Source: Oscheius dolichura (taxonomy: Eukaryota; Nematoda; Chromadorea; Rhabditida; Rhabditidae). From it: 64,000 nt of DNA. Positions 11,715-26,300 of this stretch are shown here, in pieces (the first letter of the stretch is position 1; each line of letters opens with the position of its first letter). Location of the stretch: assembly GCA_932521035.1 (NCBI GenBank), contig OW051497.1:9610001-9674000 (forward strand), read 5' to 3'. The notes below the pieces were generated by a model. The model was given only the letters and a program-made list of their open reading frames with translations, was not told the origin of the DNA and did no database searches. Made by a program: the position numbers and the translations under genes.

Positions 11715-14700
11715 CTGGAAAAGGACAAATTGCTTTCGGACTAGACGGACGGGGAGAACAAGAGGGCATAAAGTATTCTGGCCCGGTTAATACTTCAAAA
11801 ATTTAGAGTCGCCTAGATATGAGAGATCAAAAAGTTGATTAAACAAAAAGTGGGCAATAAAATGAAAGAAGCAATGTTTTAATCCCTTGACTCACTTTAA
11901 TAGGCCATTAAAATTATTTATAAGTGAAAGAGGAGCAGGAGAAGTGCAAAATGTTCCAAGGAAGTAAATGGAGCTAATCATAAATCAAGGGGGAACTTTG
12001 TGATATTTACTAGTTCCCACCATTTCCCTAATTTGTTCCGGACTTCTAATAAGTGCTGCTGATTAATTTTTGGATTACGTTTATTCATCTTTAGAATAAA
12101 GAGGGCAATTGGGAAGTTATCAAGCGGGTTTAGGGGATCTGAAACATTGCACAGATCATGGAACAACACCCAAGTTTGAGGCTTAGACGATTGAAATGGA
12201 AGCTTAGGGATTTAAATACAGTCACACCTAATCTCCAAGGAGATCCTAAAGCGAGGGATGAGCCAACTGTTTAAAGTAAAAACATGCGGGGGGAGTAGAA
12301 TCGGGAGGAACATATAGGTAAGGGGTCTACGATAAATACGAAAATACTGTGTAGACGTGGTTCTACAAGCAAAATCTAGTACGACCTAATCTGACGAGGA
12401 AAAAGCAGCTAATGGATTACAAACATTGGTTTTTTTTAAACATGTACGTCATGAAAAAAATGTTTTTTGTAGTTCTGCTTTGATGACCCGACAAAACAAA
12501 CAAGCCTGTGCAAAACTGAACTTCGAAAAATGGCTAGTCGAGCGGTAAGAATTCTAAGGAAAATCAAGGGCTGCTGGACTCATTTTTCGGCAATATTCAT
12601 AGCAGGGAGCAAGAGCACCGGAACTGAATTATCCCAGCGGCAAATGAGGTTTAATACGGGACATGCTGCCTCTTTTTTGAGTGTTAACGTGATTTTATGC
12701 ACCTGTAAGAATTTTAACACGAGAGTAAAGAATAGGTGAAACAGAAAGGAGGAGGTGTGCCTGTTGCTACGAAAAGGACTTGGGCTCAGAGTCCAGTCCG
12801 CGTACAATTTACAAATTGGTTCAGAAGATTTGGTCTAAGTTAAGAAGAAAACAAGTAAGGATTCGGGAGCCTTCAGCCAAGGGAAGAGAGAGAGAGCAAA
12901 AAGGCGAGCAACGCTGGCACCTAATGAGGAACTCGGGGCTCTTTTGGTCTCTTCGAATTGTCCTCTCCGGAGAACTAATTTTTCAACTTAGATATTCATC
13001 ACATTGTGACAATTCATTCCTCTCTCTCTAGTAAAATAATACGCCTCGATGAAGAGACCTTCGACGCTTAGTCTTATGTAATCAAGGTTCCGTTAATTGT
13101 AAGGGAAAACAACAAGCAACAGCAACAAGACGTTTCAGTTCAAAGAATTCAAATTCTCTGTGGTGTTGCCAACCTGAAATGCCTGCTAAAGGCAATTAAC
13201 CGTGTACTAAGGGGGTAAGAGAGGGGAAAGCATGTGACACAGGCTCTTTTTCACAAGTTTGGGGACATTTCCGGGAATACAGACCAATTATCAAAACTGG
13301 CACCCCTAGACACACAGGCTGGGAAGGGCAACACTTGGCTTCTTCAACAAATTGCAAACAGCTTCCTTTCCTTCGCAAACAGATTCTATCCCTGCTAATT
13401 GAGTCCCTATTAAATGGTAAGAAGGAGAAGAGTGAAGACCTTAGACTCGTTCCCGCCTATCTCGACCAATTGTTAGGTATCCTCTCACGTGTGAAAAAGA
13501 GTAGGGGGACCAGTCACATGCAGGAGACGTAAGACCAGGGAGGGAACAGGAGAGTCTAACCCCAGATTTAAGAATTGGCAGGTTACGGCCAGCCAGCGCA
13601 ACACACAAGGCATTTTATGAATATCTAATATCCCGAAAAGCGAGGGGGACTGAGGTAAGAGCAGCTTCCAAAGGTATCCACCCCCCACCCCACCCCACCT
13701 TGTTTGCATAAAATTTGTGAAGAAGATTTCTGACGACGACATCATTTGAAAGGACCTCCAAAAAAGTGGAGTCTGAACATGTGACTATTCATCCGTGGGA
13801 AAGGTAATAGCTAAACTGCAGCTGATGTTCAAAAGTCAACGTTTTTTTAAAGGCTGAAGCCGCCGGGTGGGGAGGGATGAAATTGGAAATTTGTTGATTT
13901 AATCAGTAGTTCACAGGTGCTGTATAAATTGAAATCGTTTACTCATCGTCTGAACCTATAATCTCGACTAGAGGTGAGAGACCGAGTAGTTGGGGCAAGG
14001 GGGGACCCCCACCTGTTCCGATTATGCGAACAAGCTCTGCACTCTAATGATGCGCTGCTCAACTCGCAAAATAGCGCTCGGAGCCGAGAACAAATTGTTC
14101 TTTAGGCGTTGAGACACCCCGGGACCCCGTATCAAAGAGCTAATGGATGAACGGCTGGGAAACTCTTCGCCGTTAGAAAGAGAAAAAAGCAAAACGGAGA
14201 GAAGACCAAAACGAAGAAGAAGAAATGATCACCCCAATTTGGTCAGAGGCATTCCCGTTTTGGAAATCGTGTTTAGAGCCGGAGACAACAGAATGATATA
14301 TAGACCCGGTGGATACTCTAACTGAATCATTTCTATCTTCGTCTCCCTTGTTTTTGGGGGTCTGGGACAGATGCCCCGTCCACTTGAGACTCTTTATGTT
14401 CCCTTTTTATTGGGGGGTCGCAGAGGAAGTGAACCCGAGCATTGTTCCTTAATCGTGTTTGCCGGAAGGTATGTGGCGAGAACTCCACAGAAGAAAAAAC
14501 AGCGGTAGAGAATTCGATTGCTTACTATGTCTGCTTGCTGGAATGCACAACATATTTGGGGAGAAAATGGGCGAGAATTAGAGAAACCCAGTATTTTCCA
14601 AAATAACGAGAGATCACTATTTGCTACGGAGGAAGGATTGACTCATTGCTTGATAGAACTAATTGTAGAGTTCCAACGAGCGCTTCCAAGAAGTGTACGG

Positions 14701-17700
14701 AATTTTGCGCCTCATCCGCTTTCAAATATTGACCGTTTCCAGAATAGTTCAAATGAGTAGGAGAATTATATCACAGGCATACAAAATATGCTCTTAGACT
14801 GAGACTATTACATAGAGTCTGTTCTAGAAAGTAGAGAGTGTAAAGGGCTGTTATCACCCTAAGAGAGGGAAGAGGTCGTTAGAAGCACGTTTTATTGAAA
14901 ATCGTGGGATTTTACTACCAGAGGCTTGTTTTCATTATGATAAGGAGCTGGGACAACTTCACACTTCAAAGCGAAGAAGAAAGAGATTGTTCAAAAGGTC
15001 AGGGGAAGAGGAAAGAAGAGAGGAACTAAAAGAATTTCTGGGAATTTGGTTGGGTTAGAATAAAAGAATTCCTCACTAATAGGAGTACCTCGTAGAGGGA
15101 GCATGTTGTCCATAGTTGCTTCATTTTGGTCTTTGGCTATATGTTCCCCCTCGAAGATGAGAACCGCCTTACGCATTTCTTATGAGACGATAAAGAGTTT
15201 GTGTCTCTTCAGTGAGGCCGGGGATAAAGCTATGAGCGAGCCGAAGCCCATTGGATAGGGCGTAGCCTTCTGGCAAAAAGGTCCGCATTGGTGTCAAATT
15301 GGCAAAATTTACAGCATCTTACACTGATCCAGCCCATCTTCCATAGAAGAGATTCTCGGTGGTCAAGGGGATCAAATCGACCGCTGCAAAATGGAATCAT
15401 AAAAGATACGGACACATGTTGAGAAGGCCTAGACGTTTATGAAAAATGACTATTCCTTAGGCTGCGTTCCTTCGAGGACCAATAAATTTTCATGGCTCCG
15501 CAGGGGTCAAGAATGGCAACATCAAAAATGGCTGCACTCCTCCAACTGGGATGACAGGTGAAAATTTTTCGCTTTCTGATCGAGTACTACAACGTGACGT
15601 TTTTAGCCAACTGGACATAAAAACATCAAACAACAATGACGCTCAAAACTGCTGGGAAATTTGGAAACAGCATGCCCCGCAGTTCTCAAAACTGACTACG
15701 CTTATGAAGGATGCATAGGAGTACATTAGGACAATTCAGTTAATCATCCGGGCGAGTTGCTGAGGTGGGAGAGGTGACTTCAAGAACACCTCTTCTGAGT
15801 GCCCGGTCAACCGGAGAAATTATTCTTTTTTGTTCTGTTTGAATTATTTTAGAACTGATCTTCAAATGGGTCTAAATCTACGTATTTGTTCTATAAATGA
15901 GCTTTTTTTCTCTCAACAGAAAAGTAGGATCTTTGCTCTGTCATGGCCGCCAAAGGGATCATTGGCACTCTAGCATCATAGCACCGGGGAAAGCAAGCAA
16001 ATACCCCTCATAATGTAACAAAGTTTCTGATCCAGTGAAAAACAGTACGCGGAAGGGAATGGCCCCAGTAGTCCGTTGCAAATTTAACCGTTTAACAAAT
16101 GGAACGAGAATTTGACCGACTATCAAATTTCTGCATTCTTTACCCTGTTAGCAAAAGTAGCTGCGTAAATATGGGCCACTCTAAACATTGTGAATTATCC
16201 CTGGCTAGAACTATGCTGCAAGTGTTCCAGACCTTCAAAACACTTAAAGCGGGGGAGAACAATAGGGAAATTCGAAAGAACTACATGAGAATGTCTCAAA
16301 CGGCTCTTCTACTTCCTTCTCTTCTATCTAACTTAGGAATTTCATAGAAAAAGCACGTGTTTCTCAATTAAGAATGCACAACCTATTACGAGAAGATATG
16401 AATGTGCTGAACATGCATATCTGAAATTGTAGTGAGGGGTAGATGACACTTAAAAAGACGTAGTAAGGGGTCACGTTGTTACAAAGATGATGCAAATGGG
16501 TTGGTTGGTGGACAGATTCCTCCCACTTAGTAAAGCAAAACATTTAGCTTGTTATCCCTAATTTACTGAGAAATAACTATCAACGACAATGAGTAGCAAA
16601 AGATGTCAAGAAAGCAAAATATTTATGAAATTGAAGACACCCTTCTGACCCTTTTTTGTGTGTGAAGCAGAATAGAGAAAACACTAAATCTATTTGCTAA
16701 AAAGTTTTAAAAGCTCAGCTGCTGAGGAATCACGTGTGGTTTTTAAAGTCTCGGCTCTCTGAGAGTGCCCCTTTATCCTTCATACCTTATGATTGCTACC
16801 ACATGGCGGAAAAGTGTGTGTGTGTGTCTATCTAGTATGAAGACATTGGTAGAAGAGAGAGAGAGAGAAAATGGCAAAATTTGGTTAGACTGAAAGCTCC
16901 GCGCCCCATCTTAAATGTGGGGGACGAGCCAATCCAAATGGACTGTGAAGCGTATAACGATTAAGAGCCATAAGCTGGTGGAAATCCTCTTCTATAGGGA
17001 AATTAACCCAGCCGGACACTTTAGAAATGAAGGAACCTTTCGGGTTGAGATACACACTTTTGACTGCTTCTGAGAAATATGATAGCTGAAGCACCCATTC
17101 GCTTCGAAAGGATGCCCATTTCCGGTTGCCAATTGGGAGGAGAGGCCAGGGGAACTGATGTTATTTACTCCAAATATGAGGGTTATGTGTAGCGAACCTA
17201 TAACTGTGGATTAGGAGATAAGCGACCGAATGAGGCGTGCACGAGTCCAACGAGCTGCCATTATCGTTCATTTCGGGGGTTGGGGTTAAAATATGGTTGT
17301 ATTCTGCCTCCTGGCAATAATAGAAAGGGTCAGTGATGGATGAAACAAAATATGTAACAAATAGAGAAGGATCTGCAAAAGCTACGTGTGTTTACTCAGA
17401 AGGAGAAGATAACAGAACGAGGAAGAAGCTGTCCTCTCGCCGTCTGGGATTAAGATTTTTTGAGCTTATGACTTTTTAATCATTTTGAGTTTAAACTCAA
17501 CTCACTTGGGCATGAAAACAAGTGGGTTTCTAACCTTTTAAATCGAAAAAAGTGAAGAAGAAGAGTTACTTGGTTGATAGATGCCGGGGCCAGCTATAAG
17601 TCAACTTTTGAGATTTGTGAACTCTTAGTTCAAAAAGAACGCCAAAGTGTAGAGAAAGGGGAATGTGTTTTGATTTTTTTCGCTTGGAGAAAGCCCCTAA

Positions 17701-18891
17701 CGACACACAAATCATATAGGCTAAAAGTCAGTGTTGCGTTTTGGAGAAGGTGTCAGCAGATGTATTTCCCAGGGTATAAAAGTTCCTATCTTTCCCTAGA
17801 CAACCTTTTCTTTGTGAGCTATAAAAACAGGTTCATACTGTAGATCCCACATTAAATCTTATACAAACTATTCAATTAAAAGGGAACCATTAACTTTGTC
17901 TAACCATAAGTTTATGTAAAGTATAGTGTGGTTAAAAACAAGTTTTATGCAGATAGAGAGGAGGGGGCAGGAGAGAAAGATGAGCTCTGATCATGCTCTA
18001 AACATTCGCATCTCCATTGTTGTCAGAGAGAGAGTTGTGGATGAACTTTCTGGCTCCTTCCACCATTTGTGTATAATTTGAGATCCTCTAGTATTATCGT
18101 TGAAGCAGTTATTCAAAGACTCTATTGTACCACAACGTCTACTTAAATATACACTCGACACTCCACTCCATAAACACTCAGAAAGTAAGAGATTGTCTGG
18201 ATAAACGGAAGGAAATTTTTAAAGAAAAAAAACACTATGGCATTGACAGCCCGAAGGAAGGAGAGCATAGAGGCGGAATAATCATTTCATGAAGAGTGTT
18301 CCTTCTTGGCTGTGATTTTCCTGTCTACACTAAAAACCAGAAGAAGGCTAAAGTAGATTTACGTAAATAAAATTCCTTTGTTAAACGTAGGAGGACAAAG
18401 TCGTTGTTCGTCTGTGGTGTGCACTTAATGGACACTGCCACCGTCTATGGAGGGAGTAGGGTAATTTGCCCAAGAAGATGCAACGGGAGGAGACTGAAGT
18501 GTCTCTCTCTGCTCTACTCTCTCTCCGAAACCACGGCGGTCTCCATTTTCGGGTTAGGGCTTCTTTATCCATATAGGCGTCTCCAGGGACCGACGTCTTC
18601 AACCCAAGAACTCTCTTCTAAACAAAGGAGCTCAGAGAGAGAGAGAGAGAGAGCCCCAGCGGGCAACAATTTTGATGCAGTGGAAAAACAACACAAGCGA
18701 TAACAGAATGGGGTTCGCGCTGCTTGAGATTGATGAAATTTTTGACATGTTCCCAATTCCCAAGTATAGGGTTTATTTTGGTTCACATTTCAAAAAGATA
18801 ATAATAACAAGTTCTACTTGAGGGGGAGGCTATAAGGGGGAGTGATGAGTTATAGAAGGAACAATAAGAAATGGGTGGAGGGGAAAACGAC
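11715..18891. other. gene-free 7.2 kb interval
   Basis: No supported gene. Simple-sequence patches occur, including a C-rich run near 13680-13700, a TG run near 16816 and a GA run near 18638-18655. Short frames are present on both strands but none has paired splice sites or a familiar motif. The left end is presumably the GPCR promoter and the right end the 3' flank of the Ig-domain gene. Confidence 0.5.
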
Positions 18892-20331
18892 TTAGTCGAA
18901 AACGAGGTTCAGGGATTGCTGGTTCTGCCCTTCGGAATTCTTCACAACGCACTTGTACTTGGCCTCGTCCTCCTTCATGGGGCCGTGGATCTCCAGCAAG
19001 AACTGGAAGCCGTCCTTGTCCTTGTCGTCCTTCTTTACAACAGCCTTGACTCTGTCGGTCATCTTGACTGGCTTGTCATCCTGAAAAGTGGCTGATAATT
19101 TCTTTTTGGACCATCCAGTCGGGACAAAACGTTTAAATTCAATTTGCACTCATTCTCCCTGCATGGTGATCGTTCTTCTTCCACGTAATATGAGGCGATT
19201 TGCCTTGGCTTCCCGTAAACGAATTCTAACTACCCCAAAGGAGCTTTCGTGAAATTGGGACTGGGGGTAAGAAAGAAAGCGAAGAGAAGAACTCGCCTTA
19301 TACCATTCTGCCTTCATCTCCAGGTGGGATTTGGCGCGGACTTTAATCACAATTACATTGCCGTTGTCTCTTTGCACAATATGAGGTTTGTCATGGAAGT
19401 CGGGGGCGTCTGCAAGAGAGAAAAAAAGAAAATTAAATTCACGGGAACAAGGAACTCACTTCCAGCGGATACGGTAAAGGCGGCGGAGTTCTCTCCATCT
19501 GCATTAGCGAAAATGGCTTTGTACTCCCCAGCCAGTTCTTTCTCGAATTCCTGGAAGAAAGACACATTTGGGGGGTTTCAGTGGAAGGTAGGGGGAATAT
19601 AACTTGTATAAAAAGAATAAATTCAAGGCTGGAGACACGATTGAAAACAGTTTAACGAGCAGTACTCATTTTTAGTGCTAGTGTGCCTCCGAATTAAACA
19701 TTTGACTGTCGAAAAAGATTGGACAGTCGGAAACCTGACCGGTCGGATTGTTCTGCTTCTCTCTGGTTTGACCTGTCGGTTCAAACAAACGACAGGTCTT
19801 ACAGACAGGCAGACAGACACACAGACATCTGCCTATGATTAGGGTAGGATGGTATGCCAGCTAAAAGTCTATTGGTGCCTTACAAAAGCGGGTATCCATC
19901 ATGGAAGCCCTCTCATATCAATTCATTTCTCGCACTCTCTTTACAGAAATCACGTTGCAAGCGTTTTTTGTGATTGAAAGTCTGCGAAGCGGCCTCGTTT
20001 GCGAGCCGACCACCTGACGGCAGCTGTCCTCACCTCAGATTTACCCAATAAAATACGAAGAATAAGGTCGAAACAGGGGCAAACAGTACCTTAATCTCGC
20101 AGCTGAGCTGTGTTCTGTTTCCTCCTACATCCTGGGTGGAGAATTCGACATTCTCGGAAGCTTCGAGCTCCTTCTCGCCGAACATCCATCGGGTCTTAGA
20201 GGTATCAACTCCGGTTACGGTTACCTAGAACGAACAGATGAGACCTTGGAGTGGAACAGTACCTCAAGGAATACACTGCCATTGTCGGCTGAGCGGATTT
20301 TTGGCTCACCATAGATAGTTGGAGGAGCCAT
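18892..20331 (-). CDS. small two-domain immunoglobulin (I-set) protein
   Basis: Two tandem I-set Ig domains of the kind found in muscle proteins such as twitchin/titin, here as a 198-residue protein without signal peptide or membrane segment, so probably cytoplasmic and sarcomere- or cytoskeleton-associated (inference). Exons 20331-20263, 20224-20090, 19550-19460, 19409-19297 and 19080-18892 agree in phase. Domain 1 (about residues 1-98) shows RWMFGEKEL and GEYKAIFANADG; domain 2 (about 99-198) shows AEWYK and the classic DEAKYKCVVKNSEG strand F-G. The domain-1 F-strand lacks its usual Cys (Ala in its place) though the upstream Cys remains. The last intron begins GC instead of GT. A TTTCAG acceptor two bases before the ATG suggests trans-splicing, or a missed upstream exon. 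Confidence 0.85.
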
Positions 20332-23300
20332 TACTGAAAGTTTGGAGTAGAGTAAGAGGTAGTTCGAGAGGAGGATATGCGAGAAGTGAAAAGGGAGCCT
20401 CCCTCTCCGAAGGAGTGCAGCAATGCTCTTTTTTTAAGTCTGCGCCAGCATATGTTGAGAATGCCGAAAGTGTAAAGCCATCATCGTCGTTTCAGAAACA
20501 TACTTTGTCAAAGACGCTTAACTGCCTTTGTGAAAGCTCATTTTAAAAATTTACACTGTTTTAATTGCGAAACAAGCGGTTGTTTCATGGGCGTTGAATA
20601 AAATAGATGAACTGGATCTCTGAATGTGAGGGAGAGCTACGAGAGAGTGTGCACTGACACGCTTCTGTGGACAGAACTTATGACTGTCAAGGCTTTTGAC
20701 GCACAAAAACATGGCCTCCTGTTTATTTTACGAGGGATACATAGCTCCGTAAAGAGGAACTTGAACCTCCCGCTACAAACGATTACTCCTCAATCGGCAG
20801 GCTTGTCAGAGAGAGGGGAACGCATGTGGCCCACCCGCACATATACCACCACATGGTAAACTGGAAAGCGAACGGGGGATGGAGATTACTTGAGTGGGTG
20901 ATGCGGGGAATGTAATTAATGAAAAGAAAATGTTTCAGCCGAGGATAATCTAGTAGAGATCCAGGTGGCAGTTGTGTAAATCCGTGGGCGCTAAGTGGGA
21001 GGAGAAACTGGCCGACACAGGCGGACACAGTGGGTGAACGTCGAGAAAACACAAGACACTTGTCAGAAACAAGGACGATTGGTCAATTTTCTCGGAGCTA
21101 ATGAGGACTCATTAATCTCAGTATCACCTAAAACTAGGAGACTATCAAAGTACAAAAAGCCTGGAGCCAATCCCTAATCGCCCTCGCCTCAATCAATGAC
21201 CAATCGGCTTACTATCCAGGGATCCTTTTATATTCTGAAATAGTTTGATTATGCGAAGGCGCCCCTTTTGACGTACGTCGTTACCTCCTCAGGTTTCTTT
21301 TTTACTCTCTGGAGCCTTCGTTTCACTTTAAACTGCAACCATCCCGATGAGGCTCATTCACAGGATTTAACGAGCCAGATCAAGTCGTCTCCTTCACCAG
21401 GTGCACATGATGAATTGGTTCCCCACCTGAGGGGGGTCATAGATTTCCCAAATATTGATATCTTATCCTCCCCGAGGTCAACTGTTCATCAAGGAAACAG
21501 CTGATAATCAATCTGTTGTGGCTTGTCTATTGTCATCCGTCATCCTCGGAGCAGTCATGTCGTGGTGAAATGGCGCCGGGGCATTGCGGAGGAGGAGGGA
21601 GAGTTGACTCAGCTGACAGTTGAATTGAGATCAGAGATTTTCTTAGGTCAAAAATAGATGGATATGCTAAATTAATATTAAGGCCGTTCCTCTTTTCATT
21701 GGACATGTTTTTGCGTAAAATAATACTCAGGTGTAAACAATCACCTCACAAATAAAACGTGTGTTATGTCTCGTCTCAGGGAATTTCATGGAGTTGTTGC
21801 TTAGGAAAACTCAAAAGATCTCAAGAGGTTCATAGACCTTGTTTCTATTCCACTGGCCGGCACTGCCCTGCATCCTCCTGGTTTAACCCCTGGCCCCCCG
21901 TCTCCGACCGGATCTATGGTTTAAAATCCTGTAAGAATTTTCTAATCCCATTTTATGTATTTTCTCATCATAAGTGAGAACTCGGCGAGATGAAAGACTA
22001 ACGTCCGTCGCCCGTCATGGGAAGTAAATATGAATCGTATAGAAGGTCGCCGATCTCTCAATAGTCTCGGAAGTTATTAAAGCGGTAGTAATATAGCTGT
22101 TTCCGGTTTAAATAACCCTGTATGTTTGAGATTTGCATAGTGAGATTTTAGGCAACGGTTTTCAAAAAGGTTCCAATTAAAAATTCAAAAAGGGACTTGA
22201 AGCAATTGCAGCGTTCCAAAAAGCGCGTGACTTGTCATATAACAATACAAGGGAGTGAACTTAAATTCTGTAACAGCAGAAGAAAACAAAACTTGTACCG
22301 ATGTAAGCAACTTCGAATTTTTGACTACTGGCGAGCCCTGACCACAGTTCCCCAAATACGAACACAGGGCTATTTCTCATTATTAGTTCACCTTTAGTCG
22401 GTCGCTCAGAGACATTTTGCTCCCCGTCACAGGCAGATAAACTTTACGCCAAAAATCTCTGTCCATCACCATGAAAAACAACTTTATGTAGTGAGAGAAT
22501 AGTAAAAGGTGACGGCCGGAACGTGTCCAAAAGTCCCAAGATCCTCCCACAAATAAAGAGGGTCTTCACTCTATAAAACGCCAAGACGTCAGTGTCACTT
22601 ATTCCCGGGAGAGCATTAAAACTCTATATATGGAGACACCCCTTTTTGTCCTCTTTATGTTATCATATAAACTCTATCCTGACAAGAATTGGTACACACC
22701 TCCTTAAAAATATGAGCAATGTCCGCTTCCCCCCTAGTCAGTTTTCCCCGCCAGAAACAAAATTGATGGTATCATTTTCCGTCTTCTCATTTGTATTAGA
22801 ATTTGATTTCTACGATGTGAGTTTTTCTTTAAATCAAAATTAAAAAAATTAATCAAACCACGAGTAGCGCGATAGAGGGAATTTCCCTCCCACGGACCTT
22901 TGGTCATATTTACCTTTCAATCCACCCATTCTTGCGGTTTCCAACTTCCACTATCTATTTACATTTCCGCATATGGGGGATCCGAAATTGCTATTCCCTC
23001 CCCCCAACACCTCTCCATTGTTTTTCCTAGCAACCGAGCTGATCTGTGTTGCAAAAATGAGTTGTCCCGCTTATATGATCCCACTTTTGAGGTGGTTCTC
23101 TGCTGTTCGTTTTCAAAAAAAGACCAATTATTTTGTGAGGGTTGTTTCTCACACGCTAGGTGACCTTTTCCTCCAAGGAGGTTCAATAATTGAGCCCCCG
23201 GAAGAGCAAAAACGCTCTGTAGTCTATCCAGAACACCTATACGTAATTCTTATGTAACATATTTTATCTCAGACATTTTGCTTTCAAGACGTCATGGTTC

Positions 23301-26300
23301 CTGGCTCCGAGAATAAGACCCACTTTCTTATCAAAGCGTTCTCTGAAGAGCATTTGTCTTGATTTGTCTGCTTTCTATCTCCATGTCTATCTTTTATCCC
23401 GTTTAACTTCCATCCAACTGAAGTTTTCCTTGCAGAAAAGTTGACAGACCTCCAAGTTCCTGCAGAATTAAAGGAAGAACAGACTGTTTTTTCAGCTTTT
23501 CTGCAAACCTTAATGTCCTGACCCCTCCGAGAGTACATATTGTAGTAATCTTCTTCTCTCTCTCTGCTTGGATTGCTCACAAATCAGATCGTTGTACCGG
23601 TGCAGATAAACACCTTTTGAATGGCGGAGAAAACAAAGGCATTAGTCGGGACAGAGACAGCCTGGAGGTCTCTATCTCTTTGCCAAAGAACTACAACAAA
23701 AATTGGGGGTTAAAAATGGTTCCTGAGCCAGGAAAGGCTTATAAATGTTTCACAAAGCGCCCTTTTCTACTCGGTTTGAACACACAGATCACAGTTTTGT
23801 CCCAGACCTCCGAAGACAATGAACTATTTGATCTCCCGTTGTCTCCAAAATCTTTGGGCCTCCTCCATAGTGGCTACTCCTTTTCTTCTAGAGCGTGACT
23901 GTGGTGTTTGCGGTGCAGCTCATCCTATCAACCCACCTCCTACACTTAATAGCAGAACCGCCGATTAACTCATTATCAAATAGGTGTCCAGCCGGTTCGA
24001 TCGTTCTTTTTTTCCCACAGGAAGACACAAATTTTGAAAAATTTTAATAAGCCAGCCATCTCTGTTTTCAGTAGCCGTGCTATCGGGCTTCCTTTAATCT
24101 TTTGCCTTCTTGGGCGTGATAACCATCTCCTTGTTTTCCCATGCAGGCTAGCCACCCATTTTTCCAAGATTTACGCCTTTACCACGGACAGGGGCCGATT
24201 TAATTGGACAATCTCGTAACTAATGCAGAAACGGGCGCCTCCCTACAATTTTTGACTAGCTTCAGAGATACCCAGAGCCTATTTCCCAGTTTTTGAAGGC
24301 TCATATTAATCTATTTGAACCTTTTTGATATGCTTTGAAATTTGAAATGCCGGTCGTGTTACCTTCCCTTTTCCTATTCGGATGCCAAGCACATTGAGGA
24401 AACAGAAAATGAAAAATACAAGTGTTCCGACCTTGGCCCAAGACGGTCACAAAAACATAATTTGAGAAGCGGAGGTGTCTGTGTACCTTCCTGAGTCTTT
24501 TAACTGTCTATGGTCATAGTTGAATGAGTCAGTCATTGTCTGCCTCCATTCCCCCAGCTGCCTTGAACATGGAGAATCGATCGTAATGACCTTAATCACC
24601 GTTATAGCTCGCAATACTTAGCCCACTTGCTTCTGTCTGCTACTCCTCCGACCGGCACATGTGTTTCTTTGTCTATTTCTCTTCTTGCTACGCGATATGA
24701 CGACTTGGCATAGTGCCATATATTTTCCCACCTTCACTTTTGTTGATCTTCACACCTCTTTAAAGAAAGATAAACAGAGAATGTGACTCAGAAAGAGTGA
24801 GGACATCCAATGCAGCCGGAAAAAACGACAGGGTCACCTTGATGTCGACGCTCAATGTCCTCCTGGCGCGGGCGGCCTTTTCAAACATCTGTCTGGCGGC
24901 TTTCAACAGTTTTGTCTCTCCCTCTCTGCTACCGGCAATAGCCCTTCTCCCCCCTTTCCTGCCTATTGTCCCAGCTGCCGTGTACAGCTGTCCTGTAAAT
25001 CGACGAACTATTTCCTCCTCCACATTGCAACACATCGTCGGCTGTCAGAATTTACGATCTTCATCTATCTCCTCTTCGCGCAAAGAGTTACCCGCACATG
25101 TGCAGACTTTTTCCTCTTTATTCTTTCAGCTTCTAGAGATAAACGAGATTTATTAGAACAATGTGCCCTAAAATACATTTTAAAAGTTAGAACTCAAATT
25201 TTACGAGTGGAACTAGTCGTTAATTATCCCACACTCCCCCTGCCTCATTTCCTCTTTCTTTCCTGTTTCGAACTCTGGCCAGCTCCGCCAGGATTCTTTC
25301 CCAACCCCATCTTTTTTGAATCAGAAAGAAAGGACAAAGGATGTTTTTGCCCTTTCCCCCGTGAGAAAGGGTCAGGTCTGGTTGTCCTTTCCCTCGGTTG
25401 GAGGGGGGTTGCTAGAAAGGTACCGTTCGATGTATTCAAAAGAGATTTAAATGAGGATGGTACGGTATGATAATGTGAGAAAATGTATAAAACAGGAGAG
25501 AGTGGGAAGAGAAGATCTTTTGAACGACGACGGGACCACATAGTGTGAGGGAGAGACTAATTGATTCTGTGGCGGCTGGCTAAGCTTTGGCCGACGGCGT
25601 CACAATCACATCCGATTAGGTGGAAGAGGGAGATCCTTTACATGCACCCGGTACATTCTGCCGGTTATTATCGCCTATTTGCTCCTTACCCCCCTGCTAG
25701 ATGGCTTTTGAGGTCAGGCAAGCCCTCCTATCACGCAATAAACGCGCCTGTTGCTCCCTTCCGACCTGCTGAGGATCTTTTGCGCACCTCTACGTCCTTA
25801 TTGACTTACTCCCACTCTTTCCTGTCTGCTTCCTAGTTATTTTCTCATTAGAAGATGTGCTAATCTAAGTTATTCTTTAAAAATGTGTTTTTCCCGGGTT
25901 ACTTCCTTCCAAGTTCACAATTCTTTTTAGCACCTTTTTCGCGCGAAACCGCGACACCCATTCACCCGTGAACATGGCCATAAGTGCTCAGAGCTGAGAT
26001 GTAAATACATATATTTATCAGGGTTCCCCTTTTCGAGAAAGGGGCAACGGCAGGTGTTCGAGCCTAATTTGTTTAATCGTCGAGGGTCTCTGTGATTAAA
26101 GCCTTCGTAGACTCGCTCTCTTTCCGCTTCTATTTCAACCAATTTCCACCAAAACAACAACTCGTCTTGGTTACCGGCCTAAAAGCCGTTGGCTTAGAAG
26201 CGTGACGTCACCTCAGTATGGCATACATATTCTGTTGACATTACTTTGGGCGGAAGTAAATGAACTCCTTTTCTTCCCCTCACAGGGTGTCCCCATTTCA

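Noticed and set aside
18404-18786. Overlapping 73-99 codon frames around a GA-repeat
   Set aside because: Composition is driven by the GA/CT tract, and both strands are open at once; there is no splice support.
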